A stretch of DNA of 64,000 nucleotides from Slackia sp. (GCA_029266945.1 JARIED010000005.1:124001-188000), one strand, 5' to 3'; counted from the stretch's first letter, positions 33,422 through 42,732 are shown. The notes: a model not told the origin generated them from the sequence alone. Made by a program: numbers and translations.

Positions 33422-33616
33422 CTAGGCCGCGCCTCCCATGGCCATGATGGCCACCGTGGGAATGCCGAGGGCCAACACCAAGACCACGCACACCACCACG
33501 GTGAAGACCTTCCTGGTGCGCGCCGCGTTCTCGCGACGTTTCTTCTCGGCTTCTTCGCGTCTGCGGGCCGCTTCCACCTGGGCCGCGCGCTGTTTCGCCG
33601 TCATTTTCTGCGCCAT
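33422..33616 (-). CDS. Small single-pass membrane protein, charged N-terminus
   Basis: A 64-residue protein: residues 1-36 are a highly charged helix (QRAAQVEAARRREEAEKKRR), residues about 37-60 a single hydrophobic helix (VFTVVVCVVLVLALGIPTVAIM), and the tail is GGAA. Its ATG lies one nucleotide after the amidohydrolase stop, so it is probably translated by coupling; the only nearby Shine-Dalgarno is a weak GAGAG. The neat topology and terminator directly downstream argue it is real. I know no function; small membrane proteins of this shape often modulate a partner enzyme or transporter. Confidence 0.7.
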   Translation of the reverse strand: MAQKMTAKQRAAQVEAARRREEAEKKRRENAARTRKVFTVVVCVVLVLALGIPTVAIMAMGGAA

Positions 33617-33617
33617 G

Positions 33618-34997
33618 CTAATCTCTCAGCTTTCCACGAATATGAATACCGCGGTGTGCCACCTCGGCAGGATCGACATTGGTGTTCCAGTGGCCGCCTC
33701 GCTCGTAGCGGATAACGCCTTCGACCATGGTGAAGACCACATCGGCCGCAGCGGCGCCGGTGACGACCGCCGTGACGGGGTCGACCAAGGGCGTCTGACG
33801 CGAACCGGAAAGATCGACCGCAATCACGTCGGCGCGCTTGCCGAGCTCGAGGCTGCCTACTTCGTCATCGATGCGCAGGGCGCGGGCGCCGCCGATGGTG
33901 GCAAGCTCGAGCATGGTCTGTGCGGTGAGGAAGTCGGAGCGGTCCACCGAGCGGTGAATCAGCGTGGCCAGGCGCATCTCCGTGAACATGTCGGAAGTGT
34001 CGGTGGCCGCCGGCGAGTCGGTGCCGAGGCCCACGCGAATGCCCGCCTGCAGGAACTTCTGCAACGGCGCCAAGCCCATGCCCAGCTGCGCGTTGCAGCG
34101 GGTGCACACGGCGATCGCCGCGTCGTATTCTTTCAGCTTGGCGATATCGGCCTCGTCAACATGGACGCAGTGCACGGCCAGCACGTTCTGGCTATGGAAG
34201 GCGCCCCAGTTCAGCGCGTAGTTGACCGGCGTCACGCCCGTGGGAAGCCACATGGGGCGATCGGTCAGGCTGTCGTTGCCCGCATCGATGCCGCGCACCG
34301 AAAGCGGCGTGGAGCCGTTTTTGATGTACCGATATTCCTCGTAGCTGCCGGACATATGCATGGCCACGGGAATTCCCAGCTTGTCGGCCACTTCGTTCAC
34401 GCGCGCGAAAACGGTGGGATGGCAGGCGTGCAGCGCCTTCGGCGCGATGCCGATGCGCGTGATGGCCGGATCGGAATCGGCCGCCCATTCCTGCACGTCT
34501 TTCACGGCCGCTTCGATCGCGGCATCGACCTTGGCCTTCTCGGGGACGCCGACGCTGCGGTAAATCACGGAACGCAGGCCAAGGTCGCGCGTCGCTTCGC
34601 GCGAAGCGCCCGTGTTCGTGAAGTCAGCCACCGTGGTGACGCCGCCCGAAAGCATTTCCATGCCGCCGAGAAGCGCGGAATCGTAGCGATCGTCGCGCGT
34701 CATCATGTCGGCCTTGGCGTGCTCATGAGCGAGCCATTCCGCGTAGGGAACGTCGTGGACGACGCCGCGCAGCACCGTGTATTCAAGATGCGTATGGCAA
34801 TCAACGAAACCCGGCATGATGGCGGCACGGCCGAAATCGCGCACCTCCTCTTCGGGGTAGCGCGCTTTCATACGTTGGGCACCGCCTATTTCAACGATGC
34901 GCCCATCGCGCACCAAGACCGCGCCATCATCGATCGGCGGTTGCGTGACGGGGATGATATGTTCTGCACACAAAAGCATGCGGACATAATAGCGCAT
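33618..34997 (-). CDS. Amidohydrolase (SsnA/chlorohydrolase, adenosine-type deaminase family)
   Basis: Metal-dependent amidohydrolase (about 459 aa) of the TrzA/AtzA/MtaD group. Metal site 1 HxH in MPGFVDCHTHLEY (about 67-79); a further His in HMSG and VHCVHVDE; Asp in GLGTDSPAATDT. A small composite beta domain surrounds the barrel, ending with a typical KRADVIAVDL strand. Likely deaminates a purine-type or S-adenosylhomocysteine-like substrate; which one is not readable. Starts at ATG 34997 or 34979 are equally possible because neither has a clear Shine-Dalgarno. It is divergent from menG, and a 64-residue membrane protein follows in the operon. Confidence 0.88.
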   Translation of the reverse strand: MRYYVRMLLCAEHIIPVTQPPIDDGAVLVRDGRIVEIGGAQRMKARYPEEEVRDFGRAAIMPGFVDCHTHLEYTVLRGVVHDVPYAEWLAHEHAKADMMTRDDRYDSALLGGMEMLSGGVTTVADFTNTGASREATRDLGLRSVIYRSVGVPEKAKVDAAIEAAVKDVQEWAADSDPAITRIGIAPKALHACHPTVFARVNEVADKLGIPVAMHMSGSYEEYRYIKNGSTPLSVRGIDAGNDSLTDRPMWLPTGVTPVNYALNWGAFHSQNVLAVHCVHVDEADIAKLKEYDAAIAVCTRCNAQLGMGLAPLQKFLQAGIRVGLGTDSPAATDTSDMFTEMRLATLIHRSVDRSDFLTAQTMLELATIGGARALRIDDEVGSLELGKRADVIAVDLSGSRQTPLVDPVTAVVTGAAAADVVFTMVEGVIRYERGGHWNTNVDPAEVAHRGIHIRGKLRD

Positions 34998-35008
34998 CGG
35001 CTTTGGGC

Positions 35009-35014
35009 TATACT
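35009..35014 (+). promoter_or_regulatory. Candidate -10 box for menG
   Basis: TATACT 89 nt before the menG ATG; no good -35 hexamer. Confidence 0.35.
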
Positions 35015-35102
35015 GGCAAGTCGCACAAAAAAGGGCGACGGCGCGCGTTTGCCGCCGAAAACACAGATTCGAAAACCGTCTACCGTTTGCAAAGGCTCCG
35101 CT

Positions 35103-35960
35103 ATGACTCAAAACGCTTCTTCGACCGACACCGAACCCAAGACCTCCGGCGAGTATCTGCGCGCCTCGGCACGGGCATCGGCCGAGAAAGCGTGCGGCGC
35201 GCAGGACATCCACGCGGGCCACACCGTGATCGACACGGCCACCGGCGGCGAAGCCGACGCCGCGGTGTCCGAGCAGCGCGTGCAGCAGATCTTCGGAGCC
35301 ATCGCCAAGAAATACGACCGCTTTAACGCCGTTTCGAGCTTCGGCCTGTACAAGCGTTGGCTGCGCGCCACCGTCGCCGCCGCCAACCTGACGCCGCAGT
35401 CCGACCTGCTTGACCTCGCGGGCGGCACGGGCGACGTCAGCTACACGGCCGCCAAAATCGATCCGCCGGCGCACATCCAGCTGACCGATTTCGTCCCCGA
35501 GATGCTCGACGTGGCGCGCGACCGCGCACGCCAGGGCGCCACCTGCGGCGTCCCCACCGATTTCGACGTGGTCGACGCGCAGAACATCCCCTACGCCGAC
35601 GATTCCTACGATGCGCTCACCATGGCCTACGGCATTCGCAACATCCCCGACCGCGAACAGGCGCTCGCCGAAACCTACCGCGTGCTGAAGCCGGGCGGCA
35701 CCTTCGCCTGCCTCGAGTTCTCCACGCCGCCGAACGCGTTGTGGCGCGGCCTGTACCACATCTACCTCAAGCTCATGATTCCCTTCTGGGGCAAGGTGTT
35801 CACGGGCCAGACGAAAGGCTTCGTGTACCTGGCCGATTCAATCCGCGCCTTCCCCGACCAGGAAACGTATGCGGCCATGCTACGAAAGGCCGGCTTCAAA
35901 GACGTGACCTGGAAGAACTACGCTGGCGGCATCGTCGCCGTCCACACAGGCCGCAAATAA
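35103..35960 (+). CDS. menG: Demethylmenaquinone methyltransferase (MenG/UbiE)
   Basis: SAM-dependent C-methyltransferase (285 aa), the last step of menaquinone biosynthesis. After an unusual polar N-terminal extension of about 55 residues (rich in S, T, A, D) comes the UbiE core: FGAIAKKYDRFNAVSSFGLYKRW, the SAM-binding motif LLDLAGGTGDVSYTAAK, DAQNIPYADDSYDALTMAYGIRN and LKPGGTFACLEFSTPPN. The enzyme supports anaerobic respiration, for which the flavoprotein in this window is a candidate terminal reductase. It is monocistronic with a strong terminator. Confidence 0.95.
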   Translation: MTQNASSTDTEPKTSGEYLRASARASAEKACGAQDIHAGHTVIDTATGGEADAAVSEQRVQQIFGAIAKKYDRFNAVSSFGLYKRWLRATVAAANLTPQSDLLDLAGGTGDVSYTAAKIDPPAHIQLTDFVPEMLDVARDRARQGATCGVPTDFDVVDAQNIPYADDSYDALTMAYGIRNIPDREQALAETYRVLKPGGTFACLEFSTPPNALWRGLYHIYLKLMIPFWGKVFTGQTKGFVYLADSIRAFPDQETYAAMLRKAGFKDVTWKNYAGGIVAVHTGRK

Positions 35961-35990
35961 CGCCGACCGCCGAACGACATCGGATGCGAA

Positions 35991-36029
35991 AAGAGGGCGC
36001 CTGCCGCACGAGACGGCAGGCGCCCTCTT
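35991..36029. terminator. Bidirectional terminator menG / MFS
   Basis: A 15-bp perfect stem starting AAGAGGGCGCC (35991-36005 with 36015-36029), loop 9 nt, between convergent genes. Confidence 0.85.
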
Positions 36030-36065
36030 CGTCTAGGCACCCTTTTATGCGACGACCCGCGGCCT

Positions 36066-37454
36066 TTACGAGACCGTCACCTCGAAGCCTTCCGCATCGA
36101 GCTCCGGCGCGCCTTCGGCGCGACGGCGCGCCACCAGCTTGCGCGCAGCGGGAATGGAGGCCAGAAGCGCAGCGCCCATCAGCACCGATGCGATGCCCAT
36201 CATGACCCACACGGGGACGAACGACAGATACGCGTCGAACAGCAGACCCGATGCCACCGATCCGATGGCCGCGCCGAACAGTTCGAAAGCCGTCACGATG
36301 CCGGTCACCGTGCCGAAATCCTTCTTGCCGTACTGCTTGGCCACCACGACGGGCGGCGCCACCGTTCCCATGCACGTGGCGAACGCGAAGAACACGCATG
36401 CCACGATGGGACCCCAATCGGTGTCGGCGAAGCACAGCGCCACGGCAGCGGCCGTAGACGCGATGGTGCCGAGCGTCGTACCGACCTTCAGACCGAAACG
36501 GTCGTAGATCGCGCCGAGCGACACCTTGGCCACGATGACGAGGCCCAGGTAGAACGACCACACGGCACCCGCCCACATGACGGAATGGCCGCCCGTGACC
36601 ACCTCGACGCCGCCCACCGTGACCGACGTCATGTTGGCCACCGCATTGGTGATGAATGCGCCGTTGGCAATGCCCATCATGACGAAGCCGAACACGAGCT
36701 CCCAAAAGCCCGCGTTCTTGCGCAGCACGGCCCACCCCACCGAAACGGTGACAGGAGCGTCGGGCGAGCGATCGGCCTTGGCCTCTTCGGCCAGGCCCGC
36801 GCCATAGGGCGCGAGGCCCTTATCGCTCGGGCGCGTCGCGAAAGCCGCCAGCGTGACGGGCAGGGCCGTCACCAGGCAGATAGCCGCGAGCACCGCGAAC
36901 GCCGTGCGCCATCCGTACGACGCGATGACCGCGCTCGTGATGGGCGACAGGATGACGCCGCCCACGCCCGAGCCCGAAAGGGCGATCGAAACCGCCAAGC
37001 CGCGCTTGAGCGTGAACCAGTTCGAGATGATCACCGACACGAGCAGGCGCGTGCCCGCGACCACCACCATGCCGGCGATGATGCACAGCACGTAGAGCTG
37101 CCACACTTCCTGGATCATAGACAGGCCCACGAGGGCCACGGCGCTCGTCACGATGGTGAAAGCGCCCAGGGCGCGCGCCGGGTATCGGTCGGTCAAGCGC
37201 CCGATGACCAGCGACGCGAATACCGCGACCACCGTGCACAGCGACACGCCGGTGTTGAACTGCCCCACCGTGATGTCCAGGTCGCGCACGATATGGGTCT
37301 GAAACAACGGAATGCAGTTCACGAACGCCGTGTAGCAGGTCGCCATGATCAGCAGGCCGCCGACGACCACCCACCAGCCGAAGAAGAAGCCTTCTTTGCG
37401 CGCGGGCGCCGTCTCGGCCTTCGCCGCGGGCGTCTCGTTTCGATTGTCAGCCAT
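36066..37454 (-). CDS. MFS transporter, OFA/monocarboxylate-like
   Basis: Twelve-helix major facilitator protein (462 aa). The opening FFFGWWVVVGGLLIMAT and the loop SNWFTLKRGLAVSIALSGSGVGG resemble oxalate/formate antiporter and monocarboxylate carriers; the helix 2-3 loop GRLTDRYPARAL is the MFS signature. Both ends are cytoplasmic, the N-terminal one A/E/K-rich. GAGG precedes the ATG, only 6 nt after the stop of the M20 hydrolase, so the two are co-translated and probably handle the same compound: uptake of the substrate or export of a product. Confidence 0.9.
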   Translation of the reverse strand: MADNRNETPAAKAETAPARKEGFFFGWWVVVGGLLIMATCYTAFVNCIPLFQTHIVRDLDITVGQFNTGVSLCTVVAVFASLVIGRLTDRYPARALGAFTIVTSAVALVGLSMIQEVWQLYVLCIIAGMVVVAGTRLLVSVIISNWFTLKRGLAVSIALSGSGVGGVILSPITSAVIASYGWRTAFAVLAAICLVTALPVTLAAFATRPSDKGLAPYGAGLAEEAKADRSPDAPVTVSVGWAVLRKNAGFWELVFGFVMMGIANGAFITNAVANMTSVTVGGVEVVTGGHSVMWAGAVWSFYLGLVIVAKVSLGAIYDRFGLKVGTTLGTIASTAAAVALCFADTDWGPIVACVFFAFATCMGTVAPPVVVAKQYGKKDFGTVTGIVTAFELFGAAIGSVASGLLFDAYLSFVPVWVMMGIASVLMGAALLASIPAARKLVARRRAEGAPELDAEGFEVTVS

Positions 37455-37460
37455 GGAACC

Positions 37461-38912
37461 TCACTTTTCCAGCATGTCAAGATGGCGAATGAATTCGATG
37501 TAGAAGCCCACGCCGCGCTTGTAGGCATCGACATCGAGGTTTTCGTCCTGGCCGTGGATGCGCATGCGCTGGTCGCCGCGGAACAGAATGCCCGCGAAGC
37601 GATACGTGCGCGGGCAGACGCGGGAGAAATGGCGGGCGTCGCTGCAGCTAGTCTGCACGTAGGGGGCGATGCCGGCCTCGGGATAGACGCTATGCACGAT
37701 GCGGCGCAGATAGTCGAAGGCGGGGTCGCCGTCGAAGGGCGAGACGGGCGAAGGCTCGCACACCTCGTCCAGTTCGTAAGTGGTCTGGTCGTCGAAGCGC
37801 TCCTTGATGCGACCGAGCGCGATAGCGACCGATTCGCTCGGGTCGATGCGCACGTTCACCGTGCCCTTCGCCTTCTTGGGAATGACGTTATGGGCGCGCG
37901 AGCCCTCGAGCTGCGTAAGCGCGTAGGTGGTGCGCACCATGGCGGCCGTCTCGGAGCTGCCCTTCATGATCTTCACCACGAGCGGGCGGAACAGCCACAG
38001 GTTGCCGAACACGAGACGCAGGCCGAAGCCGCCGCGGGCGGCGAGCTCTTTGAGCATCGCGGCCACGGGTTCGCTCAGCGCGGCGCGCGGCGGGTTTTTC
38101 TGCAGGTCGTCAAGACCGGAGACAAGCTTGGCCGTGGCATCGCCCAGAGAAGGCGTGGAAGCGTGGCCTCCCGACGCCGACGTTTCGATATAGGCGTCGA
38201 AGATGCCCTTCTCGGCCACGCCGATCGCGGCGAATTCGCCCTGCACGCCCAGCGGCGGATTATCGATGACCGCGCCGCCCTCGTCGAGCACCATGTAGGG
38301 AACGCGGCCGATTTCCTTGAGATGCTCCACCATATGCGGAGCGGTATCACCTCCATCCTCCTCGGTATTCGACGAGAAGAAGTACACGTCGCGCGGAGGC
38401 ACGTAGCCCTCGCCGACCAGCGTGTCGGCGGCCTCCATGAGCGCCGCCCAGATGCACTTGGTGTCGACCGAGCCGCGGGCGTAGATCTTGCCGTCCTCGA
38501 TATCGGCCGCGAACGGGTCATGCGTCCAACCCGCAGGGTCGGCCTCGACCACGTCGTGATGCGCCATGAGCACGATCGGCGCGAGCTCGCGGTTTTCGCC
38601 CTTCCACAGAAGCGAGATGCCGTAGGTGTCGATCATTTCGAGCTCGCAGGCCTCGAAGACGCGCGGGTACAGGCCGCGCAGCTTCGGCACGAATTCGTCG
38701 AACGCCGCGTGATCTGCATCGGGATCGGCCGCAGCCCAGACCGTCTTGCTGCGCAAGATCTCGCGGAAGCGCTCCACCGCCTCGTCGGATCCCATGACGT
38801 CGCTCTGCGGCAACGGGTCGCTTACCGGCGTCGGCTTCAGCCGCATGGCGTTCACCGTTAACACAATGGCCAGCACAACGATCAGGGCCGCTATCACGGC
38901 AAGCACGAGCAT
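37461..38912 (-). CDS. Membrane-anchored M20 family metallohydrolase (CPS1/PM20D1-like)
   Basis: Zinc amidase/peptidase (483 aa) with one N-terminal hydrophobic helix (LVLAVIAALIVVLAIVL), so the catalytic domain is probably tethered outside. Metal and catalytic residues: IVLMAHHDVV (His, Asp), GSVDTKCIWAALMEA (bridging Asp), SSNTEEDGGD (catalytic Glu pair) and the C-terminal His in SDARHFS. The spacing and the SVDTK motif resemble carboxypeptidase S and PM20D1, which act on N-acyl amino acids or dipeptides. Start: ATG 38918 abuts the AGGAGG site, so ATG 38912 is preferred. It is coupled to the downstream MFS gene. Confidence 0.88.
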   Translation of the reverse strand: MLVLAVIAALIVVLAIVLTVNAMRLKPTPVSDPLPQSDVMGSDEAVERFREILRSKTVWAAADPDADHAAFDEFVPKLRGLYPRVFEACELEMIDTYGISLLWKGENRELAPIVLMAHHDVVEADPAGWTHDPFAADIEDGKIYARGSVDTKCIWAALMEAADTLVGEGYVPPRDVYFFSSNTEEDGGDTAPHMVEHLKEIGRVPYMVLDEGGAVIDNPPLGVQGEFAAIGVAEKGIFDAYIETSASGGHASTPSLGDATAKLVSGLDDLQKNPPRAALSEPVAAMLKELAARGGFGLRLVFGNLWLFRPLVVKIMKGSSETAAMVRTTYALTQLEGSRAHNVIPKKAKGTVNVRIDPSESVAIALGRIKERFDDQTTYELDEVCEPSPVSPFDGDPAFDYLRRIVHSVYPEAGIAPYVQTSCSDARHFSRVCPRTYRFAGILFRGDQRMRIHGQDENLDVDAYKRGVGFYIEFIRHLDMLEK

Positions 38913-39088
38913 GCCCATCTCCTCCTTCCGACACCGGCGAACGGCCGTCCTTCGGCACGGTTCGAGCTCAGCGTCTCGTTTTTCGGTATACGGACGGCGA
39001 TTATAGCGCGACGGGCCGAAGCCCCGGCGAGTGGCACCCGAGCGCCGCGAGCGGCAAAACGCACGCATCCTGGATGCTTCCCATGAAA

Positions 39089-39124
39089 AAGCCCCGCTTC
39101 TCGCTTTCGAGAAACGGGGCTTTC
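39089..39124 (-). terminator. Terminator of the redox operon
   Basis: Stem AAAGCCCCG / CGGGGCTTT with an inner TTCTCG/CGAGAA hairpin, followed on the minus strand by TTCATGGG. It lies 50 nt after the TlpA-like stop. Confidence 0.8.
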
Positions 39125-39175
39125 GGCGCTTCTGCTTTCACGGGCGCGAACGCGCGAAAACGCAGGGGCGCTGCG

Positions 39176-39802
39176 CTATGCGGCGGCCTCTTTGACGGCC
39201 TGCTCGAACTTGGAATACATGTCGGGGCCGGAGCCAGCGAAAATCTTGGTCACCACGCCTTCGGCATCGATTACCACGGTATAGGGAATACCGCTCGTGG
39301 GATAGGCGCGCTGCGCGTCGAAGTCGAGGTCGAGCGCCCAATCGAAGCCGTAATCGTGCTGCGCGACGAAATCCGACACGAGCTCCTCTTCCTCGCCGCA
39401 GTTCACCAGCACCACGTTGGTTTCGGGATAGTTCTCTTTGACTTTCTGCAGGTCGGGCATCTCTTTGATGCAGTACGGGCACCACGTGGCCCAGAAGCTC
39501 AGAACGGTGACGCCGCCCTGATAATCGGCGACGCTTTTCGTCGAACCGTCGAGCAGCTCAAGCACGGCGTCGGGGGCAGGATGGCCTTCCGCCGCACCGC
39601 GCATCTTCGTAGAATCGATGGCCGTCTGGCCGCCTTGCTGCACTTCAGGCGCGGCGGGCTCTTCGGGCTGACAACCCATCAAAAGAACGCTCGCAAGGGC
39701 GCATGCCGCGAATGCACTCGCGGCCAACCCCGCCGTGCGGCGCATGCTGCTGCGGGAATCGCCGCTCGCAGCGGCCGTTTCGACAATGCGGGATTTCATC
39801 AT
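39176..39802 (-). CDS. TlpA-like thioredoxin-fold lipoprotein
   Basis: Extracytoplasmic thiol-disulfide oxidoreductase (208 aa). The signal peptide ends in a lipobox (ASVLLMGC), so the mature protein is lipid-anchored outside. The redoxin domain (about 80-205) has the active site FWATWCPYCIKEMPDL (CPYC) and the cis-proline region TSGIPYTVVID. GGAGG 5 nt before ATG 39802 sets the start, 70 nt past the ferredoxin stop. It should exchange thiols with an exported partner, probably drawing reductant through the two upstream membrane proteins. Confidence 0.92.
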   Translation of the reverse strand: MMKSRIVETAAASGDSRSSMRRTAGLAASAFAACALASVLLMGCQPEEPAAPEVQQGGQTAIDSTKMRGAAEGHPAPDAVLELLDGSTKSVADYQGGVTVLSFWATWCPYCIKEMPDLQKVKENYPETNVVLVNCGEEEELVSDFVAQHDYGFDWALDLDFDAQRAYPTSGIPYTVVIDAEGVVTKIFAGSGPDMYSKFEQAVKEAAA

Positions 39803-39872
39803 AGGAACCTCCATCATCCTTTTGTATAGCGACCGCCTCATGGCAGCCATCAGGCGCCGGCGCGGCACTGTC

Positions 39873-40793
39873 CTAGGACCGTTCGTCATGATCGGACGAA
39901 ACGTTTTTCACGGGCGCAGGTGCATCGGCCATGCCGAGACGCTTCGAACCGGGCAGCGATACGCTGAAGCGAATGGCGCCGTGGGCGCATGCCTTCTTAC
40001 ATTCGCCGCACTCGATGCACTCGCGATCGCCCACGTGCCTCACGTCCATGCGACACGTTTCCACGCAGGCGTTGCAGCCGGTGCATGCATTCCGATCGAC
40101 CACGTAGCGAAGCGCGCAGAACCGGTTGAAAAATCCGTACAGCGCCCCCAGCGGACACAGGAATCGGCAGAACGGGCGATACACCGCCATGGCACCGAGC
40201 ACGATCGCCGCCAGCACGAAAGTCTTCCAGCCGAACAGCATGCCGACCACGGACTGCAGCTCGGGCGCCGCGGAGACGAGCGCTGCGCCCGCCAGGGTTC
40301 CCGCTGGGCAGACGTAGCTGCAAAACAGCGGCGACCCGATGCCGTCGATCGCCAACGTGACCATCGGGCCCACGATGACGAGCGCCAGCATGACGTATTT
40401 CAGCAGGCCGAGGCGGCGGCTCCATGCACCCTTGCGCACCTGGGGAACATGCAGCAAGCGGCCGAGCTTGTCGACCATATCCTGGATGAATCCGAAAGGA
40501 CACGCCCATCCGCAGATCGTGCGGCCGAACAGAGCACCGAACGCGAGCAGGCATCCCGCCACGTAGAAAGGAAGCTTGAGCGCCGAGGCGCCGAGCGCCT
40601 GCTGCAGCGCACCGATCGGACAGGCGCCCACGGCTCCCGGGCACGAATAGCAATGCAGGCCGGGAACGCAGACCGCCTTGGAAGGCGTACGGTTCACCGT
40701 CATCGTAGCGATGCCCTGAAAATCGAGGTTGTACAGAAGCGCCGCAAGCAGCTGGATGAAATGACGCTTCGTGCGCGCGATGAAGTTCTTCAT
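39873..40793 (-). CDS. NapH/RdxH-like membrane ferredoxin with multiple [4Fe-4S] motifs
   Basis: Polytopic iron-sulfur protein (306 aa). About four or five helices carry membrane-proximal cysteine motifs (LHCYSCPGAVGACPIGALQ, GRTICGWACPFGF, CSYVCPAG, FCRFLCPLGA), and the C-terminal cytoplasmic part holds two classical ferredoxin clusters (CTGCNACVETC, CIECGECKKAC). NapH- and MauN-type relatives move electrons between cytoplasmic or quinone donors and exported acceptors. It begins 4 nt after the CXXC miniprotein and is followed by the TlpA-like lipoprotein, suggesting electrons are passed across the membrane to thiols. Confidence 0.92.
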   Translation of the reverse strand: MKNFIARTKRHFIQLLAALLYNLDFQGIATMTVNRTPSKAVCVPGLHCYSCPGAVGACPIGALQQALGASALKLPFYVAGCLLAFGALFGRTICGWACPFGFIQDMVDKLGRLLHVPQVRKGAWSRRLGLLKYVMLALVIVGPMVTLAIDGIGSPLFCSYVCPAGTLAGAALVSAAPELQSVVGMLFGWKTFVLAAIVLGAMAVYRPFCRFLCPLGALYGFFNRFCALRYVVDRNACTGCNACVETCRMDVRHVGDRECIECGECKKACAHGAIRFSVSLPGSKRLGMADAPAPVKNVSSDHDERS

Positions 40794-40797
40794 AACC

Positions 40798-40995
40798 CTA
40801 CCCTATGCCGATGCATTCATAGCAGATAAGCGACGCCTTGCGCCAGACGTCGAGCACATCGTCCTGCATGACGCCGAGCGCGATGAGCGCGGCGGCCAGC
40901 GCGAGCACGATCGCCCATGCGGGCACGCGCGATCTACGCTTCGAAGGCGAAGCGGCGGAATCGTTTCGAGGGCGCTGTTCGTTGATCGTAGCCAT
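40798..40995 (-). CDS. CD1871A-type CXXC-motif small membrane protein
   Basis: A 65-residue protein: basic N-terminus (KRRSRVPAW), one hydrophobic helix (IVLALAAALIALGV, about 29-43), then a short tail ending in RKASLICYECIGIG with the CXXC pair almost at the C-terminus. That tail matches the CD1871A-type CXXC small-protein family known from clostridia and related anaerobes, typically next to NapH-like and redoxin genes. No strong Shine-Dalgarno precedes ATG 40995. Position and motif suggest it relays electrons or a disulfide between the membrane ferredoxin and the TlpA-like lipoprotein; this is inference. Confidence 0.88.
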   Translation of the reverse strand: MATINEQRPRNDSAASPSKRRSRVPAWAIVLALAAALIALGVMQDDVLDVWRKASLICYECIGIG

Positions 40996-41056
40996 GCGCC
41001 GCATTGTAGCATGCACCGCGTCTTCTACGCGGTCGAACGACGTCGCCGCATACGCA

Positions 41057-41082
41057 AGAAGGCGACCCGAAGGTCGCCTTCT
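41057..41082 (-). terminator. purH terminator-like hairpin
   Basis: An 11-bp perfect stem AGAAGGCGACC / GGTCGCCTTCT with a 4-nt loop, 40 nt past the purH stop; the U tract is poor. Confidence 0.6.
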
Positions 41083-41120
41083 CGAACAAAGCGTCGAATC
41101 GGCCCGTGCGGCTTTCGATT

Positions 41121-42707
41121 CTAGTGGCGGAAGTGGCGATGGCCGGTGAAGACCATGGCGATGCCGTGCTCGTCGCACGCCTGGATGACTTCCTCGTCGC
41201 GCACGGAGCCGCCAGGCTGGATGATGGCGGTCACGCCGTAGCCGGCCAACTGGTCGACGCCGTCGCGGAACGGGAAGAAGGCGTCGGAGGCGGCCATCAG
41301 GCCATCGGCCGACATGCCCATGCGCTCGCAAGCCTCATGGGCGCGCTCGCAAGCCAGCTTCGCGGAGTCGACGCGGTTCGGCTGGCCGGGGCCCATACCG
41401 ATGCCCGCGCGGCTCTTGGAAACCAGGATGGCGTTGGACTTGACGCCCTTGCAGACCTTCCAGGCGAACATGAGCTCGTCCATCTCGGCCTCGGTGGGCT
41501 TGCGCTTGGTGGGAACGGTGAAGTCCTCGGGCTTTTCGTTCACGCGATCGAAGGCCTGGGCGAGCATGCCGCCGTCGACCGAGCGGAACTCGATCGCGGC
41601 CGGCGCGTCGACGCCGCCGGTGCGCAGGACGCGCAGATTCTTCTTCTGCTGCAGCAGCTCGAGGGCGGCAGGCTCGTAAGAAGGCGCGATCAGCACCTCG
41701 ACGAACTGCTTGTTCTCGTTGATGTGCTCGACCATGGCGAGCGACACCTCGACGTTGGCCGCGATGATGCCGCCGAACGCGCTCTTCGGGTCGCACGCGA
41801 AGGCCTTGTCGTAGGCCTCCTCCACCGTGGCGGCGGTAGCGGAACCGCAGGGGTTCTGGTGCTTCAGGATGACGACCGCCGGGTCGGTGAACTCGCGGGC
41901 GATGGCCCAGCAAGCGTCGGTGTCGAGGATATTGTTATAGGAGAGCTCCTTGCCATTGAGCTGATCGGCGTTGACCAGGGAGTGCTCGGTGGCAAACTCC
42001 GGCATGCGGTAGTACATAGCGGCCTGGTGCGGATTCTCGCCGTAACGCAGATCCTGCTGCTTCACCAGGCGAAGGTCGCGCTGCGCGGGATGCAGATCGA
42101 CCTGCTGGCCAAGCTGGCCGCCAAGCCAACGGGCGATCGCGCCGTCGTAGGCGTTGGTGGTCTGGAACACCTTGAGGGCCAGGGCTACGCGGGTCTCGCG
42201 GGTGGTGGCGCCGTCGTTGGCGCGCATCTCCTCGAGGATGGCGTCGTAGCGCTCGGGCTCGGTGACCACGGCGACGCTCTCGAAGTTCTTAGCGGCGGAA
42301 CGCAGCATGGAGGGGCCGCCGATGTCGATGTTCTCGATACAGGTGCCGAAGTCGGCGCCGGACTCGACGGTCTGCTCGAAGGCGTAGAGGTTGACGACCA
42401 CCATGTCGATCATGCCGATGCCGTGCTCTTCGGCCTGGCGCATATGCTCGGCATTGTCGCGCTTGGCAAGAAGGCCGCCGTGCACCTTGGGGTGCAGGGT
42501 CTTCACGCGACCGTCCATCATCTCGGGGAACCCGGTCAAGTCGTCGATCGGACGCACGGGAACGCCGGCGGCCTCGATGACTTTGGCGGTACCGCCCGTA
42601 GAGACGATTTCGACGCCGAACTCTTCATAAAGCGCGCGGGCGAATTCCACGATGCCGGTCTTGTCGGTGACCGACATGAGCGCTCGTTTGACCTGAGGAT
42701 TGCTCAT
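41121..42707 (-). CDS. purH: Bifunctional AICAR transformylase / IMP cyclohydrolase PurH
   Basis: Last two steps of de novo purine synthesis (528 aa). The N-terminal IMP cyclohydrolase domain (about 1-190) opens with [19 protein letters not shown] and has STGGTAK; the transformylase domain has [21 protein letters not shown] and the C-terminal [12 protein letters not shown] and FTGHRHFRH signatures. The family length is normal. It is monocistronic, separated from the purM-purN unit by the XdhC-like gene. A palindrome sits in its upstream region. Confidence 0.97.
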   Translation of the reverse strand: MSNPQVKRALMSVTDKTGIVEFARALYEEFGVEIVSTGGTAKVIEAAGVPVRPIDDLTGFPEMMDGRVKTLHPKVHGGLLAKRDNAEHMRQAEEHGIGMIDMVVVNLYAFEQTVESGADFGTCIENIDIGGPSMLRSAAKNFESVAVVTEPERYDAILEEMRANDGATTRETRVALALKVFQTTNAYDGAIARWLGGQLGQQVDLHPAQRDLRLVKQQDLRYGENPHQAAMYYRMPEFATEHSLVNADQLNGKELSYNNILDTDACWAIAREFTDPAVVILKHQNPCGSATAATVEEAYDKAFACDPKSAFGGIIAANVEVSLAMVEHINENKQFVEVLIAPSYEPAALELLQQKKNLRVLRTGGVDAPAAIEFRSVDGGMLAQAFDRVNEKPEDFTVPTKRKPTEAEMDELMFAWKVCKGVKSNAILVSKSRAGIGMGPGQPNRVDSAKLACERAHEACERMGMSADGLMAASDAFFPFRDGVDQLAGYGVTAIIQPGGSVRDEEVIQACDEHGIAMVFTGHRHFRH

Positions 42708-42732
42708 CCTGCTTTTTCCTTCCTGCTAGGCC

